A stretch of 52,589 nt of DNA from Geobacteraceae bacterium GWC2_55_20. Its GTDB lineage: Bacteria > Desulfobacterota > Desulfuromonadia > Geobacterales > Pseudopelobacteraceae. Positions 25,094 to 32,668 of the stretch are shown here, piece after piece; within the stretch, counting starts at the first letter, position 1; every line of letters starts with the position of its first letter. The stretch covers positions 1-52,589 of the forward strand of contig MGZK01000052.1 in NCBI GenBank assembly GCA_001802125.1. The letters run 5' to 3'. Below the pieces are notes generated by a model. That model searched no databases, had not been told where the DNA came from, and saw only the letters and a list, made by a program, of their open reading frames with translations. The translations under genes and the position numbers were made by a program.

Positions 25094-25579
25094 ATGGCAC
25101 AGGCAAAAACAGGCGACAAGGTCAAGGTCCACTACACCGGTACGCTGGAAGACGGAAGCATCTTCGATACATCGGAAGGTTTTGAGGAGCGCTGCGACGG
25201 TGATGGCGGCGAAGGTTGCGGCTGCGGCAGCCAGGCAACCGGCCCGATGGAATTCGTTATCGGGCAGGGCAACCTGATTCCCAAGTTCGAGGAGGCGGTA
25301 ATCGGCCTCGAAGTGGGGCAGAGCATCAAGGTTTCAATTCCGGCCGACGACGCCTATGGCCAACGGGCGGAAGAGATGGTGGCAGTACTGGATCGCTGCG
25401 AGATTCCGGCCGACATCAATCCGGAACCGGGCCAGCAGATGGAGGTGATCCTGCAGGACGGCAGCCCGATGCCGGTTCTGGTCACCGAAGTCACCGACAA
25501 GACCATCACACTGGACGCCAACCACCCGCTGGCCGGCTACGACCTTAATTTCGAAATCAGACTGGTAGAGATTCTCTAG
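25094..25579 (+). CDS. FKBP-type peptidyl-prolyl isomerase, SlyD-like, with a cysteine-rich loop
   Basis: A 161-residue SlyD-type protein combining an FKBP fold with the inserted-in-flap chaperone domain. FKBP strands are seen at KVKVHYTGTLEDGSIFDTSEG (1-30) and PMEFVIGQGNLIPKFEEAVIGL (51-75), and the insert runs from about 80 to 130 (VSIPADDAYG, PEPGQQMEVILQDGSPMPV). The family catalyses cis-trans isomerisation of X-Pro bonds and assists folding. Unusually, the loop after the first strand carries C34, C42 and C44 in an acidic glycine-rich insert (RCDGDGGEGCGCGSQ), instead of SlyD's C-terminal histidine-rich tail. This could bind a metal. It is preceded by GAAAGGA and followed by an inverted repeat. 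Confidence 0.9.
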   Translation: MAQAKTGDKVKVHYTGTLEDGSIFDTSEGFEERCDGDGGEGCGCGSQATGPMEFVIGQGNLIPKFEEAVIGLEVGQSIKVSIPADDAYGQRAEEMVAVLDRCEIPADINPEPGQQMEVILQDGSPMPVLVTEVTDKTITLDANHPLAGYDLNFEIRLVEIL

Positions 25580-25614
25580 CAAACCATTCCCGCGACCTGC
25601 TCCGCATATGCTTT

Positions 25615-25652
25615 GGGTCCTGTCCCCCTCCCGCGAGTGGGGGACAGGACCC
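25615..25652. repeat. 38-bp REP-like perfect inverted repeat
   Basis: GGGTCCTGTCCCC and its exact complement flank a short CTCCCGCGAGTG-type loop. There is no T-tract, so it is not a typical terminator. Palindromes of this sequence type are often dispersed REP elements, but only one copy is in this window. Confidence 0.55.
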
Positions 25653-25987
25653 AGGCGCCGGCTTATCGCCAGCACCCTCGCCTATTAATAGCAACACATC
25701 ATTTTAAATTACACCACATCACTGATTCCCGCACATACCAGCGCCCTTTTCAGCCAATCAAATTCGAACAATCATACATAAAATACCGTTATATAATTAT
25801 TCAAATCACAACCGGCCGGAATGACACCAACTTTTTCCGGAAGCCAACTAGCACGCGATTACAACATGTTATCGCGCAGCAAACATCCGTATACATTTAT
25901 TTTATTATTAAACAATGTTTGTGTTGATATTTTTTTATTATCTATGGATAATAAAAAAATCTTGGTCGCTAACGAAGGGAGACGGTT
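25653..25987. other. 335-bp A+T-rich intergenic region
   Basis: No supported gene. Composition shifts to strongly A+T-rich from about 25685. It contains the hairpin at 25929-25960 and presumably the promoter of the secreted-protein island that starts at 25988. No clear -35/-10 pair stands out. Confidence 0.5.
25929..25960. promoter_or_regulatory. Perfect A+T-rich hairpin 28 bp before a secreted-protein gene
   Basis: Fourteen-base arms (ATTTTTTTATTATC and its exact complement) flank a 4-base loop TATG. It ends 27 bp upstream of the start codon, close to where the promoter or 5' leader should lie, so it could act as an operator, cruciform or leader hairpin. A bidirectional terminator is an alternative but the stem lacks G+C. 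Confidence 0.45.
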
Positions 25988-28003
25988 ATGAAAAAATCCG
26001 GTCAGGCAACGCTCTTGGGACTGTCCGCAGTGCTGATACTTATCACCGCTGCATTTGCCGCTGTACCACAGACCATCAACTACCAGGGCTATCTGAAGGG
26101 AAGCAGCGGAGCACCGGTCAATAGCGCCACAAACATGGTTTTCTCGCTTTACAGCACGACCAGTGGCGTCCGGCCGGTGTGGGGCAGCGGCACCGTTAGC
26201 ATAACGCCGGTCAACGGCATTTACAGCGTTGAACTGGGCAAGAGTCCGCAGCCGGTGCTTGGCATAGCCTTCAACCGGTCGTACTGGCTGGGGGTGAAGG
26301 CTGGAACCGATCCTGAGATGCGGCCGCTTCAGCCGCTGACCAGTGTGCCCTACGCACTACATGCGGTGGAAGCGGAAATGGTGCCCGATGGCAGCGTCAC
26401 CTCCACCAAGCTGGCCGACGGCAGCATCACTGCGGCCAAACTTGACACAGCCTATGTAAAAAAGGCCGGCGACACCATGACCGGTGCGCTTATTCTGCCG
26501 GCCAATGCTCTTGTTGCCGGGACAAACCAGCTTGTAACCAGCAGCGGCAATGTCGGCATAGGCACCGCAACCCCGGCAGCCAAACTTTCGGTATCCACCA
26601 CTTCCGGCTTCTTTGGGGATTACATCGCTTCGGGCAGCTGGGGAGTGATGCGCTTAATGGAAGGACCAACCATCCGGGCTTATCTTGGGTACGGAGATCC
26701 GGGGGGATTTTTATTAAATTCAGTGCCGGATTCATCCGGATTCTATGCAGTCACCGGCGGTTTGCACCTGACCGCGAACGTTGATGCCACCAAGGGAATA
26801 ACCGTTACTCCTACCGGAAACATCGGTATCGGCACGACGGCTCCCTCTTATAAAATGCACGTGATCGAGACGACACCCAGCAACGACAGTCCCGGAGTAT
26901 ATGGTGAGCATGCCGTAACCGACAATTACGGTGTCGGAGTAACCGGCAAGGGGGGGTGGAAAGGCGTTAGCGGCATAGTGGCTGGAACAGGTGGCGGCGG
27001 TTACATCGGCGTGCAGGGCAATGCCACGACCAGTAACTCGGCCGGTTCAACCTATGGCGGCTACTTCACTGCGTCGGGGGGAGCAAACAACTATGGGATC
27101 TATGCGTCAAGCAGCAAACATTATCTGCAAGGGAACGTAGGTCTGGGCACAACCGCTCCGGGAGCGAGGCTGCATCTGAAAGGAGCCGGTTTTCCGGATT
27201 CATTCATCTACCTGGATACCACCGGCGCAGGACAGGACTCGGGCTTGCGATTCTATGAAAACGGAGCAGTCAAATCCCACCTCTACTGGTCGTCGCCTAC
27301 CCAAAATCTTAAATTGTACGGAAACGGGGCCTCCGGTTTGGATGTTGCCGCCACCGGCAATGTTGGCATAGGAACCGGCACTCCCGCGGAAAAGCTGCAC
27401 GTCTGGGGCAACTATCTGCGTGTGGAAGGCGGTGGCAGCGAACGGGCCTACATCGGTGGTGACGGCGCCGGCGGCGATGTACAGATCGGAAGCATGAATG
27501 CCGGCATCACAAACGTCGCCATGTACAACACAGCTACCAACACCTATATGTCTGTTTACCTGAAGAATGTCCATGTCATGGGCGGCGCCGACCTTGCGGA
27601 ACCATTTAACTCCGTGGATGCCAACAAACTGGAACCGGGCATGGTGGTGACCATCGACGCTGAAAATCCGGGTCAACTGGTCCTGGCGGAAGCGGCTTAT
27701 GACAAAAAAGTGGCCGGAATTGTCAGCGGAGCCAACGGTATCAGCGCGGGTATGACCATGTCCCAGGAAGGAACCCCGGCAAGCGGATCGGTCCCGGTGG
27801 CACTCACGGGGCGCGTCTATGCCTGGGCTGACGCATCTTATGGAGCAATCACACCGGGAGATCTTCTCACCACTTCGGATACGCCCGGTCACGCGATGAA
27901 GGTCACAGACCATGGCAGGGCACAGGGTGCTATCATCGGCAAAGCCATGTCAAAGTTATCCGAAGGCAAAGGCCTGGTACTTGTGCTGGTTACCCTTCAG
28001 TAG
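25988..28003 (+). CDS. Secreted tail-fibre-like protein with GNVGIGT repeats
   Basis: A 671-residue exported protein (signal peptide ending AFAAVP). The N-terminal domain (about 28-125; INYQGYLKGSSGAPV, NGIYSVELG, SVPYALHA) is a common leader module of secreted fibre proteins. It is followed by GNVGIGT- or GNIGIGT-type repeats (near 185, 280, 380 and 455; each with a following KLxV), glycine-rich beta segments, and a C-terminal domain (about 525-671; GGADLAEPFNS, PGMVVTIDAENPGQLVLA, YDKKVAGIVSGANG) resembling tail-spike ends. Such proteins form long trimeric fibres. GAAGGGAGA precedes the ATG. The next gene is a metalloprotease 62 bp downstream, in the same direction. Confidence 0.85.
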   Translation: MKKSGQATLLGLSAVLILITAAFAAVPQTINYQGYLKGSSGAPVNSATNMVFSLYSTTSGVRPVWGSGTVSITPVNGIYSVELGKSPQPVLGIAFNRSYWLGVKAGTDPEMRPLQPLTSVPYALHAVEAEMVPDGSVTSTKLADGSITAAKLDTAYVKKAGDTMTGALILPANALVAGTNQLVTSSGNVGIGTATPAAKLSVSTTSGFFGDYIASGSWGVMRLMEGPTIRAYLGYGDPGGFLLNSVPDSSGFYAVTGGLHLTANVDATKGITVTPTGNIGIGTTAPSYKMHVIETTPSNDSPGVYGEHAVTDNYGVGVTGKGGWKGVSGIVAGTGGGGYIGVQGNATTSNSAGSTYGGYFTASGGANNYGIYASSSKHYLQGNVGLGTTAPGARLHLKGAGFPDSFIYLDTTGAGQDSGLRFYENGAVKSHLYWSSPTQNLKLYGNGASGLDVAATGNVGIGTGTPAEKLHVWGNYLRVEGGGSERAYIGGDGAGGDVQIGSMNAGITNVAMYNTATNTYMSVYLKNVHVMGGADLAEPFNSVDANKLEPGMVVTIDAENPGQLVLAEAAYDKKVAGIVSGANGISAGMTMSQEGTPASGSVPVALTGRVYAWADASYGAITPGDLLTTSDTPGHAMKVTDHGRAQGAIIGKAMSKLSEGKGLVLVLVTLQ

Positions 28004-28065
28004 GGCATGTGTCGATTCTGATTTTTATGTTACGACTACCACCGGGCAACGGAGGACAAGCAACC

Positions 28066-29478
28066 ATGAAACCTTTACGCATATATTACCTATCCCTTTT
28101 GATACTCATGATATCACTGAGCCTTACCTGTTCAGCTTTTGCCCAGGTACCGCTCCGCATTTCAATCAAATTCATCCTGGATGCATCCGACAACCGGCCG
28201 GCAACGGGAAACCTGAACACCGACGCCGAGATAAACACCGAATTTACCTCAGCCATCAATATCCTGGCCAGAGCCTATACCGAATTTTCTGTCGACCGAA
28301 TCGAGTTTGTAGACCTTTCCGGCTTGAGCCAGTGGTATTCCACTTCCGCGGCAACCATCGACGGGCGTGACCAGTTACGCGCCGCCGCCATTGCCGCCCC
28401 GGCCACCTATCATTGGCGGACTGACGCCATAAACATATACATCAATGGCGGCACGAGTTCAGCCATAAGCGATTTTCCTCCGAACAACAACATAATCCTG
28501 ATGAACCAGTGGTGCGGCAACACTCCATCATGCATTCTTCATGAGATGGGACACAGCCTCAACCTCATGCATACGCATGAGCCCTGCTGCACCAACCAGG
28601 ATGCCTGCGCCGACACCATAACAGACAATTCAAGCTGGACCAAGGATCAGCTTGCCCAGAACAATTACGGATGCCTCTACGCCAGCTGTACAGTCAGCCA
28701 GAAAAACGCTGTGGATCTGGTCTACAACAATGTCATGTCGTATCACACCGATGAACCGCAACTCAGGCTCTCCCCCTGCCAGATGGACAGAGTCAGCAGC
28801 CAGGCATACGGCGACAGGAACTGGATAGTTTCCAAGATACCGGTATATGTCAATAAATATGTGGCTGGCACTTCCGGCACGTTTGCCTCACCCTATATGA
28901 CACTGCAGGGCGCTCTCAATGCAGGAGGGTTGGACAACAGGGTGCTGGTTCTTCAGCAGGGCGCCTATACCACGTCACAGGAATTGATCAATTTCAGCCT
29001 GCTCGATATCGTCACCCGCTCCGGTCCTTCCAGCTTTTCGCTTCCCGGCGTCCAGAAATACATACTGCCGGTGGAGCTGGAAAAATCGAAAAATCCGGGC
29101 GTGAGCAATGCGATCAAATCGGTGCAAAACGAGGACCGGTCGGCAAGAAACGTTGAAAAAACCGCGGCAAGCGCGGAAGCAAATGCCGTGAGACCGGAAG
29201 AAAAGACCGCCATCAGGGCCGATGCCAATTCCAGGGCAAAATTTCACCATGACAATGCAATCAAGGGACTTCTGGGTGCCGAACAGTTCGCTGAGGGCAA
29301 TGAAAAACTGGCCATACAGCTGGAGCTGGCTCAACGGTATCGTGATGCGGGTGATTGCGGTAACGCAATACGGTTCTTCAAAAAGGTGGCAGAAACTACA
29401 GATCAACCGGGCCTGAAAGAGGAAGCTCTTTCACAGATAGGACGGTGCGGCGACAAGAAAAACAATATCGGGAAATAA
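28066..29478 (+). CDS. Secreted metzincin-type zinc metalloprotease
   Basis: From the ATG with GGAGGA upstream, the product has 470 residues and a signal peptide ending CSAFAQ. The zinc motif is H159-E160-x2-H163-x5-H169 (HEMGHSLNLMH), the extended metzincin pattern with N in place of the usual G, followed by the Met-turn NNVMSYH about 54 residues later (about M223). Cysteines (SCILHE, CCTNQDAC, YGCLYASC, SPCQMD) suggest disulfides. After the catalytic domain a TSGTFASPYMTLQGALNAGG region (about 268-310) resembles a DUF1565 beta-helix start, and the C-terminal about 110 residues are charged, helical and TPR-like. It is probably an M43- or M12-like secreted protease; the exact family is unclear. 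It is flanked by secreted fibre proteins that could be substrates. Confidence 0.82.
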   Translation: MKPLRIYYLSLLILMISLSLTCSAFAQVPLRISIKFILDASDNRPATGNLNTDAEINTEFTSAINILARAYTEFSVDRIEFVDLSGLSQWYSTSAATIDGRDQLRAAAIAAPATYHWRTDAINIYINGGTSSAISDFPPNNNIILMNQWCGNTPSCILHEMGHSLNLMHTHEPCCTNQDACADTITDNSSWTKDQLAQNNYGCLYASCTVSQKNAVDLVYNNVMSYHTDEPQLRLSPCQMDRVSSQAYGDRNWIVSKIPVYVNKYVAGTSGTFASPYMTLQGALNAGGLDNRVLVLQQGAYTTSQELINFSLLDIVTRSGPSSFSLPGVQKYILPVELEKSKNPGVSNAIKSVQNEDRSARNVEKTAASAEANAVRPEEKTAIRADANSRAKFHHDNAIKGLLGAEQFAEGNEKLAIQLELAQRYRDAGDCGNAIRFFKKVAETTDQPGLKEEALSQIGRCGDKKNNIGK

Positions 29479-29516
29479 TACCGGTTCCAGATCAAGGATG
29501 ATCTCAAGGGGGCGAT

Positions 29517-30641
29517 ATGAAAACATCAATTCTGGTCAAGGCACCGATACTTCTTGCGGTGTTGACTTTGACAGCATCTGCTTTTGCGGCATACACCCAG
29601 CCGGCCTCCACCTTCGGGACTGCCGGGGGCAGTTCCGTCTCCGGAAATTATTCAAATGTCGGCACACTGGGGCAGCCGGGCATCGCCGGCAGCTCAGACA
29701 GCGCCTCATACAGCGCCGAACACGGTTTTTATCCGCTGCTGGGGGGACTGAAACTTCTCTATCCCATCATTTCCGCCACACCCGGCATATTGACATTTTC
29801 CTTGATACCGGGAACCAGCTACGATCTTCCGCTGGCAATCAGCAATGCCGGCAGCAGTACCCTTAACTGGGCTATTTCCAAAAACGTTGCTGACAGCATC
29901 TTCACCTTTACTCCAGCCAGTGGAACCGGGAACAACAGCGTAACGGTAAGTGCCAATGCGACCGGACTGGCGCCAAGTTCAATCCCCTATAGCAACATCC
30001 TTATTGTAAGCGGCGAAGGTATTTCCGAAACGGTATTGATTCAACTGGATCTGACCGTAAGTCCGGCGCCGGTAATGTACACTTTAGCGGTGACCCTTAA
30101 GCTGGCTACCCCCGATAAGGGCGGTGGCACCGTTACCAGCACCTCCGTCACCCCTCAACCGGTTTTTACTATCCCCAATCTCTCCTGTCAGCGAACCGGA
30201 GGCTTGAGCGACGTTACCTGCAGCCAGGATTTCCCGGCCGGGAGCACTGTGACTCTATCGCAAACACCCGACAGCAACACCCAATGGGCCACCTGGGGCG
30301 CGCCCGGCTGCGGCAGCAATCCGAGTTGCCAGATCGCGCTGAACACACCTCAGGGGACCGATGCTACCTTCCCGTATGCATCAATGGCCAGGATAAGCCT
30401 CGGCACCGGCTATGAGTCGCTGGTGGCGGCCTATGCCGGGGCAGCTGTCTCCGACACGATCCTGGCTCGGGCAGTTACGTTTCCGCTGGAAGATCTGGTA
30501 TTGAATTCCGGAAAAGAGATAACACTGATGGGAGGCCTGGATGCCTATTACGCCGCCCAGAGCGGACAGTATTCGACTCTCAGCGGCAACCTGACGGTCG
30601 GAACCGGTTCGCTGGTCGTGGACAAACTGATTATCAAGTAG
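29517..30641 (+). CDS. Secreted BACON-like protein with shared C-terminal domain
   Basis: A 374-residue exported protein (signal peptide ending SAFAA). After a short region like those of secreted Geobacter proteins (STFGTAGGSSVSGNYSNVG), a BACON-type beta-sandwich is seen (about 82-180; ATPGILTFSL, AISNAGSSTLNWAIS), then an InlB-like cysteine-bearing repeat (about 195-275) and a C-terminal domain (about 285-374) ending DKLIIK. That last domain aligns with the end of the giant protein at 16200-16464: AAY, TILARAVTFPLEDLVLN, ITLMGG, YSTLSGNLTV, LVVDKLIIK. GGGGG lies 7 bp before the ATG. Probably surface-exposed; function unknown. Confidence 0.8.
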   Translation: MKTSILVKAPILLAVLTLTASAFAAYTQPASTFGTAGGSSVSGNYSNVGTLGQPGIAGSSDSASYSAEHGFYPLLGGLKLLYPIISATPGILTFSLIPGTSYDLPLAISNAGSSTLNWAISKNVADSIFTFTPASGTGNNSVTVSANATGLAPSSIPYSNILIVSGEGISETVLIQLDLTVSPAPVMYTLAVTLKLATPDKGGGTVTSTSVTPQPVFTIPNLSCQRTGGLSDVTCSQDFPAGSTVTLSQTPDSNTQWATWGAPGCGSNPSCQIALNTPQGTDATFPYASMARISLGTGYESLVAAYAGAAVSDTILARAVTFPLEDLVLNSGKEITLMGGLDAYYAAQSGQYSTLSGNLTVGTGSLVVDKLIIK

Positions 30642-30662
30642 GATTTTCAAGAGGTTAGATAC

Positions 30663-30696
30663 ACAGAGAGGCCGGCATAATCGCCGGCCTCTCTGT
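30663..30696. terminator. Bidirectional hairpin between convergent genes
   Basis: Fourteen-base perfect arms (ACAGAGAGGCCGGC and complement) with a 6-base loop ATAATC sit 21 bp past the BACON-like gene and 24 bp past the end of the FprA gene. It is probably a transcription stop for both, though the T-tract is weak. Confidence 0.6.
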
Positions 30697-30720
30697 ATGA
30701 ATAGAAAACCTGAAGCAAAT

Positions 30721-31911
30721 CTATCTCGCCGCAACCGCCTCGGCCACAGCTCTGCCCAGCGCCTCGCACTGTTCCAGCACCTCGGATTTGGGGGTGAAGG
30801 TTGTGCGGACCGAGTCAGCCACCAGCTTGAATCCAAGCCCCTTCAAACGCTCCTCGGCCATCTTGCAGGCTTCACCGCTCCAGCCATAGCTGCCAAAAAC
30901 TCCGGCCAGATTGGTCTTGAGCTTGACCGTGCTGAGATAGGCCAGCACATCCCACATCGGCTTGGGAATATCGCGATTGATGGTCGGGATACCGAAAATC
31001 AGCGCATCCGCCTCTTCCATCATGTTGCGCAGCTCACCGGAACTCAGGTGATTGATGTGATAACTGATAACTTCCAGGCCGTCACGAGTGGCGCCGCTGG
31101 CGACGGCCTGGGCCATCTTTTCGGTGCTGCCGTGCGGCGAAATGTACAGGATGAATATTTTCTTATTGTTTGAAGTGGGCTTGCTCCAGCATTCAAACTG
31201 CTGAATGACCTTCCAGGGGTCCTGCCTGATAATCGGTCCGTGGCTTGGACAGATCATGTCGATCACGTCATGGCGGATTTTCTCGACCGCCGACAGCACC
31301 TTGTCCTTGAAGGGCCTGAAAATGCAGTCGAAATAAAAATGGCGCGCCGAGGTAAAGTCTTCACTCTCATCGTTGAAGATTTTCCCGGGGTTGCAGTAGT
31401 GGGCTGCGAAGGCGTCGCAGGAGAAAAGAATGTTTTCTTCCTCCAGCCGGGTGAACATAGTGTCCGGCCAGTGCAGGAAAGGGGCGATGATAAAACGAAG
31501 CGTTCGGCCGCCAAGATTGATCGTGTCGCCATCCTTGACGGTCTGGCAGGTGAACGGCTTGTGCATCAGGTTTCCGAGAAAATTTTTGGCCGCAACAGTG
31601 CAGACCACCGTGGCCTGGGGAGCCTGCTCCAGCAGATAGGACAACGATCCGGAGTGGTCGTGTTCGGTGTGGTTGACAATGATATAGTCGATGTCTTTCG
31701 GATCGACCAGTGAGCGAACCTTGTCCATGTATTCGTCAACCCGCTTCTCGTCAACGGTATCGATCAGCACGGTTTTTTCGGCGCCTTTCAACAGATAGGC
31801 GTTGTAGGTGGTGCCATGTTCGGTGGGAAAAAGATCGTCAAAGGTTCGCAGGTCCGGATCTTCCGATCCGATCCAATGCAACCCCGGCTTAATTTCTACT
31901 GGTCCCGGCAT
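30721..31911 (-). CDS. fprA: FprA-family flavo-diiron protein (oxygen or NO reductase)
   Basis: A 396-residue type A flavoprotein. The N-terminal beta-lactamase-like domain has the diiron ligands H81-x-E83-x-D85-H86 (NHTEHDHSGS) with further ligands in PFLHWPDTM, FSCDAFAAHY and PSHGPII. The C-terminal flavodoxin domain binds FMN (YISPHGSTEKMAQ, about 255-267; GSYGWSGEA near 345). These cytoplasmic enzymes reduce oxygen to water (or NO to nitrous oxide) with electrons from rubredoxin, protecting anaerobes. No rubredoxin is adjacent. All ligands are present and length is normal. It lies alone on the minus strand opposite the HEAT-repeat gene. Confidence 0.92.
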   Translation of the reverse strand: MPGPVEIKPGLHWIGSEDPDLRTFDDLFPTEHGTTYNAYLLKGAEKTVLIDTVDEKRVDEYMDKVRSLVDPKDIDYIIVNHTEHDHSGSLSYLLEQAPQATVVCTVAAKNFLGNLMHKPFTCQTVKDGDTINLGGRTLRFIIAPFLHWPDTMFTRLEEENILFSCDAFAAHYCNPGKIFNDESEDFTSARHFYFDCIFRPFKDKVLSAVEKIRHDVIDMICPSHGPIIRQDPWKVIQQFECWSKPTSNNKKIFILYISPHGSTEKMAQAVASGATRDGLEVISYHINHLSSGELRNMMEEADALIFGIPTINRDIPKPMWDVLAYLSTVKLKTNLAGVFGSYGWSGEACKMAEERLKGLGFKLVADSVRTTFTPKSEVLEQCEALGRAVAEAVAAR

Positions 31912-32086
31912 ATTTATGTCTCCTTTTATTATGTGTGGCCTGACACGCCAACCAGGACGACGGCATTGTCAGTCCGGCACGTCAACAAATCAGGATGGTA
32001 ATATATCAGAATTGCCTCATCGCAACAAGTTGCAAATATTCAATTAGCAGTTGTCTGATCGAGTCATTTCTGCTACATATTTCAAC

Positions 32087-32668
32087 ATGAAAGAAAAGAT
32101 CCGCGCTCGCATAGACGCTCTTCGTCCCCTGCTCAAGGATGCTGCTCCGGCCGTCAGGAGCGCGACCGCCCAGGCCATTGAAAAGCTTGAGGGGGTCAGC
32201 AGTCTGGAGGAAATTCTCCATGCGCTCAAGACCGGCGACACCGGAACCAGGATCGGCGCCATCTATGCCTTGGGTGAAATAGGCGGCGAAAAGGTACTTT
32301 CGCCGATTTTGTACTGCGCGAGCCGACCGGAGGTTGATATTCGCTCGGCAGCCGTGGAAGCACTGGGGCGCCTTCGCATTCCGTCCGCCATCCCGATGCT
32401 GGTTGAAAGACTGGAGGATCAGCACGAGGCTGTTCAGGCCAGGGCCATATCCGCTTTACGCAATTATCCGGCTTCGCCTGAAATACTGCAAAAACTTCGT
32501 TCTTTTCTTGAGGCAAGCGACGGTTCACTGGAAGCGGAAGCAGCCATCACCCTGGCCTGCCTCAACGACCTGCTCTCACTGGACAGCATCTTCGCCCTGC
32601 TTTCATCACATCACGCATCAACCCGGCAGGCCGCAGCGACGGCACTCAGCCTGATGCCGCTTCAGTAA
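32087..32668 (+). CDS. HEAT-repeat protein
   Basis: A 193-residue protein made of about five HEAT/PBS-lyase-type helical hairpins (AVRSATAQAIEKL, GTRIGAIYALGEIGG, DIRSAAVEALGRLRIP, AVQARAISALRNYP, STRQAAATALSLMP). Such solenoids bind protein partners; no catalytic residue is evident. The ATG at 32087 has no clear Shine-Dalgarno, and neither does an in-frame TTG at 32051. It converges on, and overlaps by 7 bp, the HD-GYP gene, whose upstream partner is also a HEAT protein, so a common pathway is plausible. Confidence 0.8.
   Translation: MKEKIRARIDALRPLLKDAAPAVRSATAQAIEKLEGVSSLEEILHALKTGDTGTRIGAIYALGEIGGEKVLSPILYCASRPEVDIRSAAVEALGRLRIPSAIPMLVERLEDQHEAVQARAISALRNYPASPEILQKLRSFLEASDGSLEAEAAITLACLNDLLSLDSIFALLSSHHASTRQAAATALSLMPLQ

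Noticed and set aside
17483..28003. Prophage, because of tail-fibre-like and endosialidase-chaperone proteins
   Set aside because: The proteins have signal peptides, and there are no capsid, terminase, portal, integrase or lysis genes nearby, so they are cellular surface proteins.
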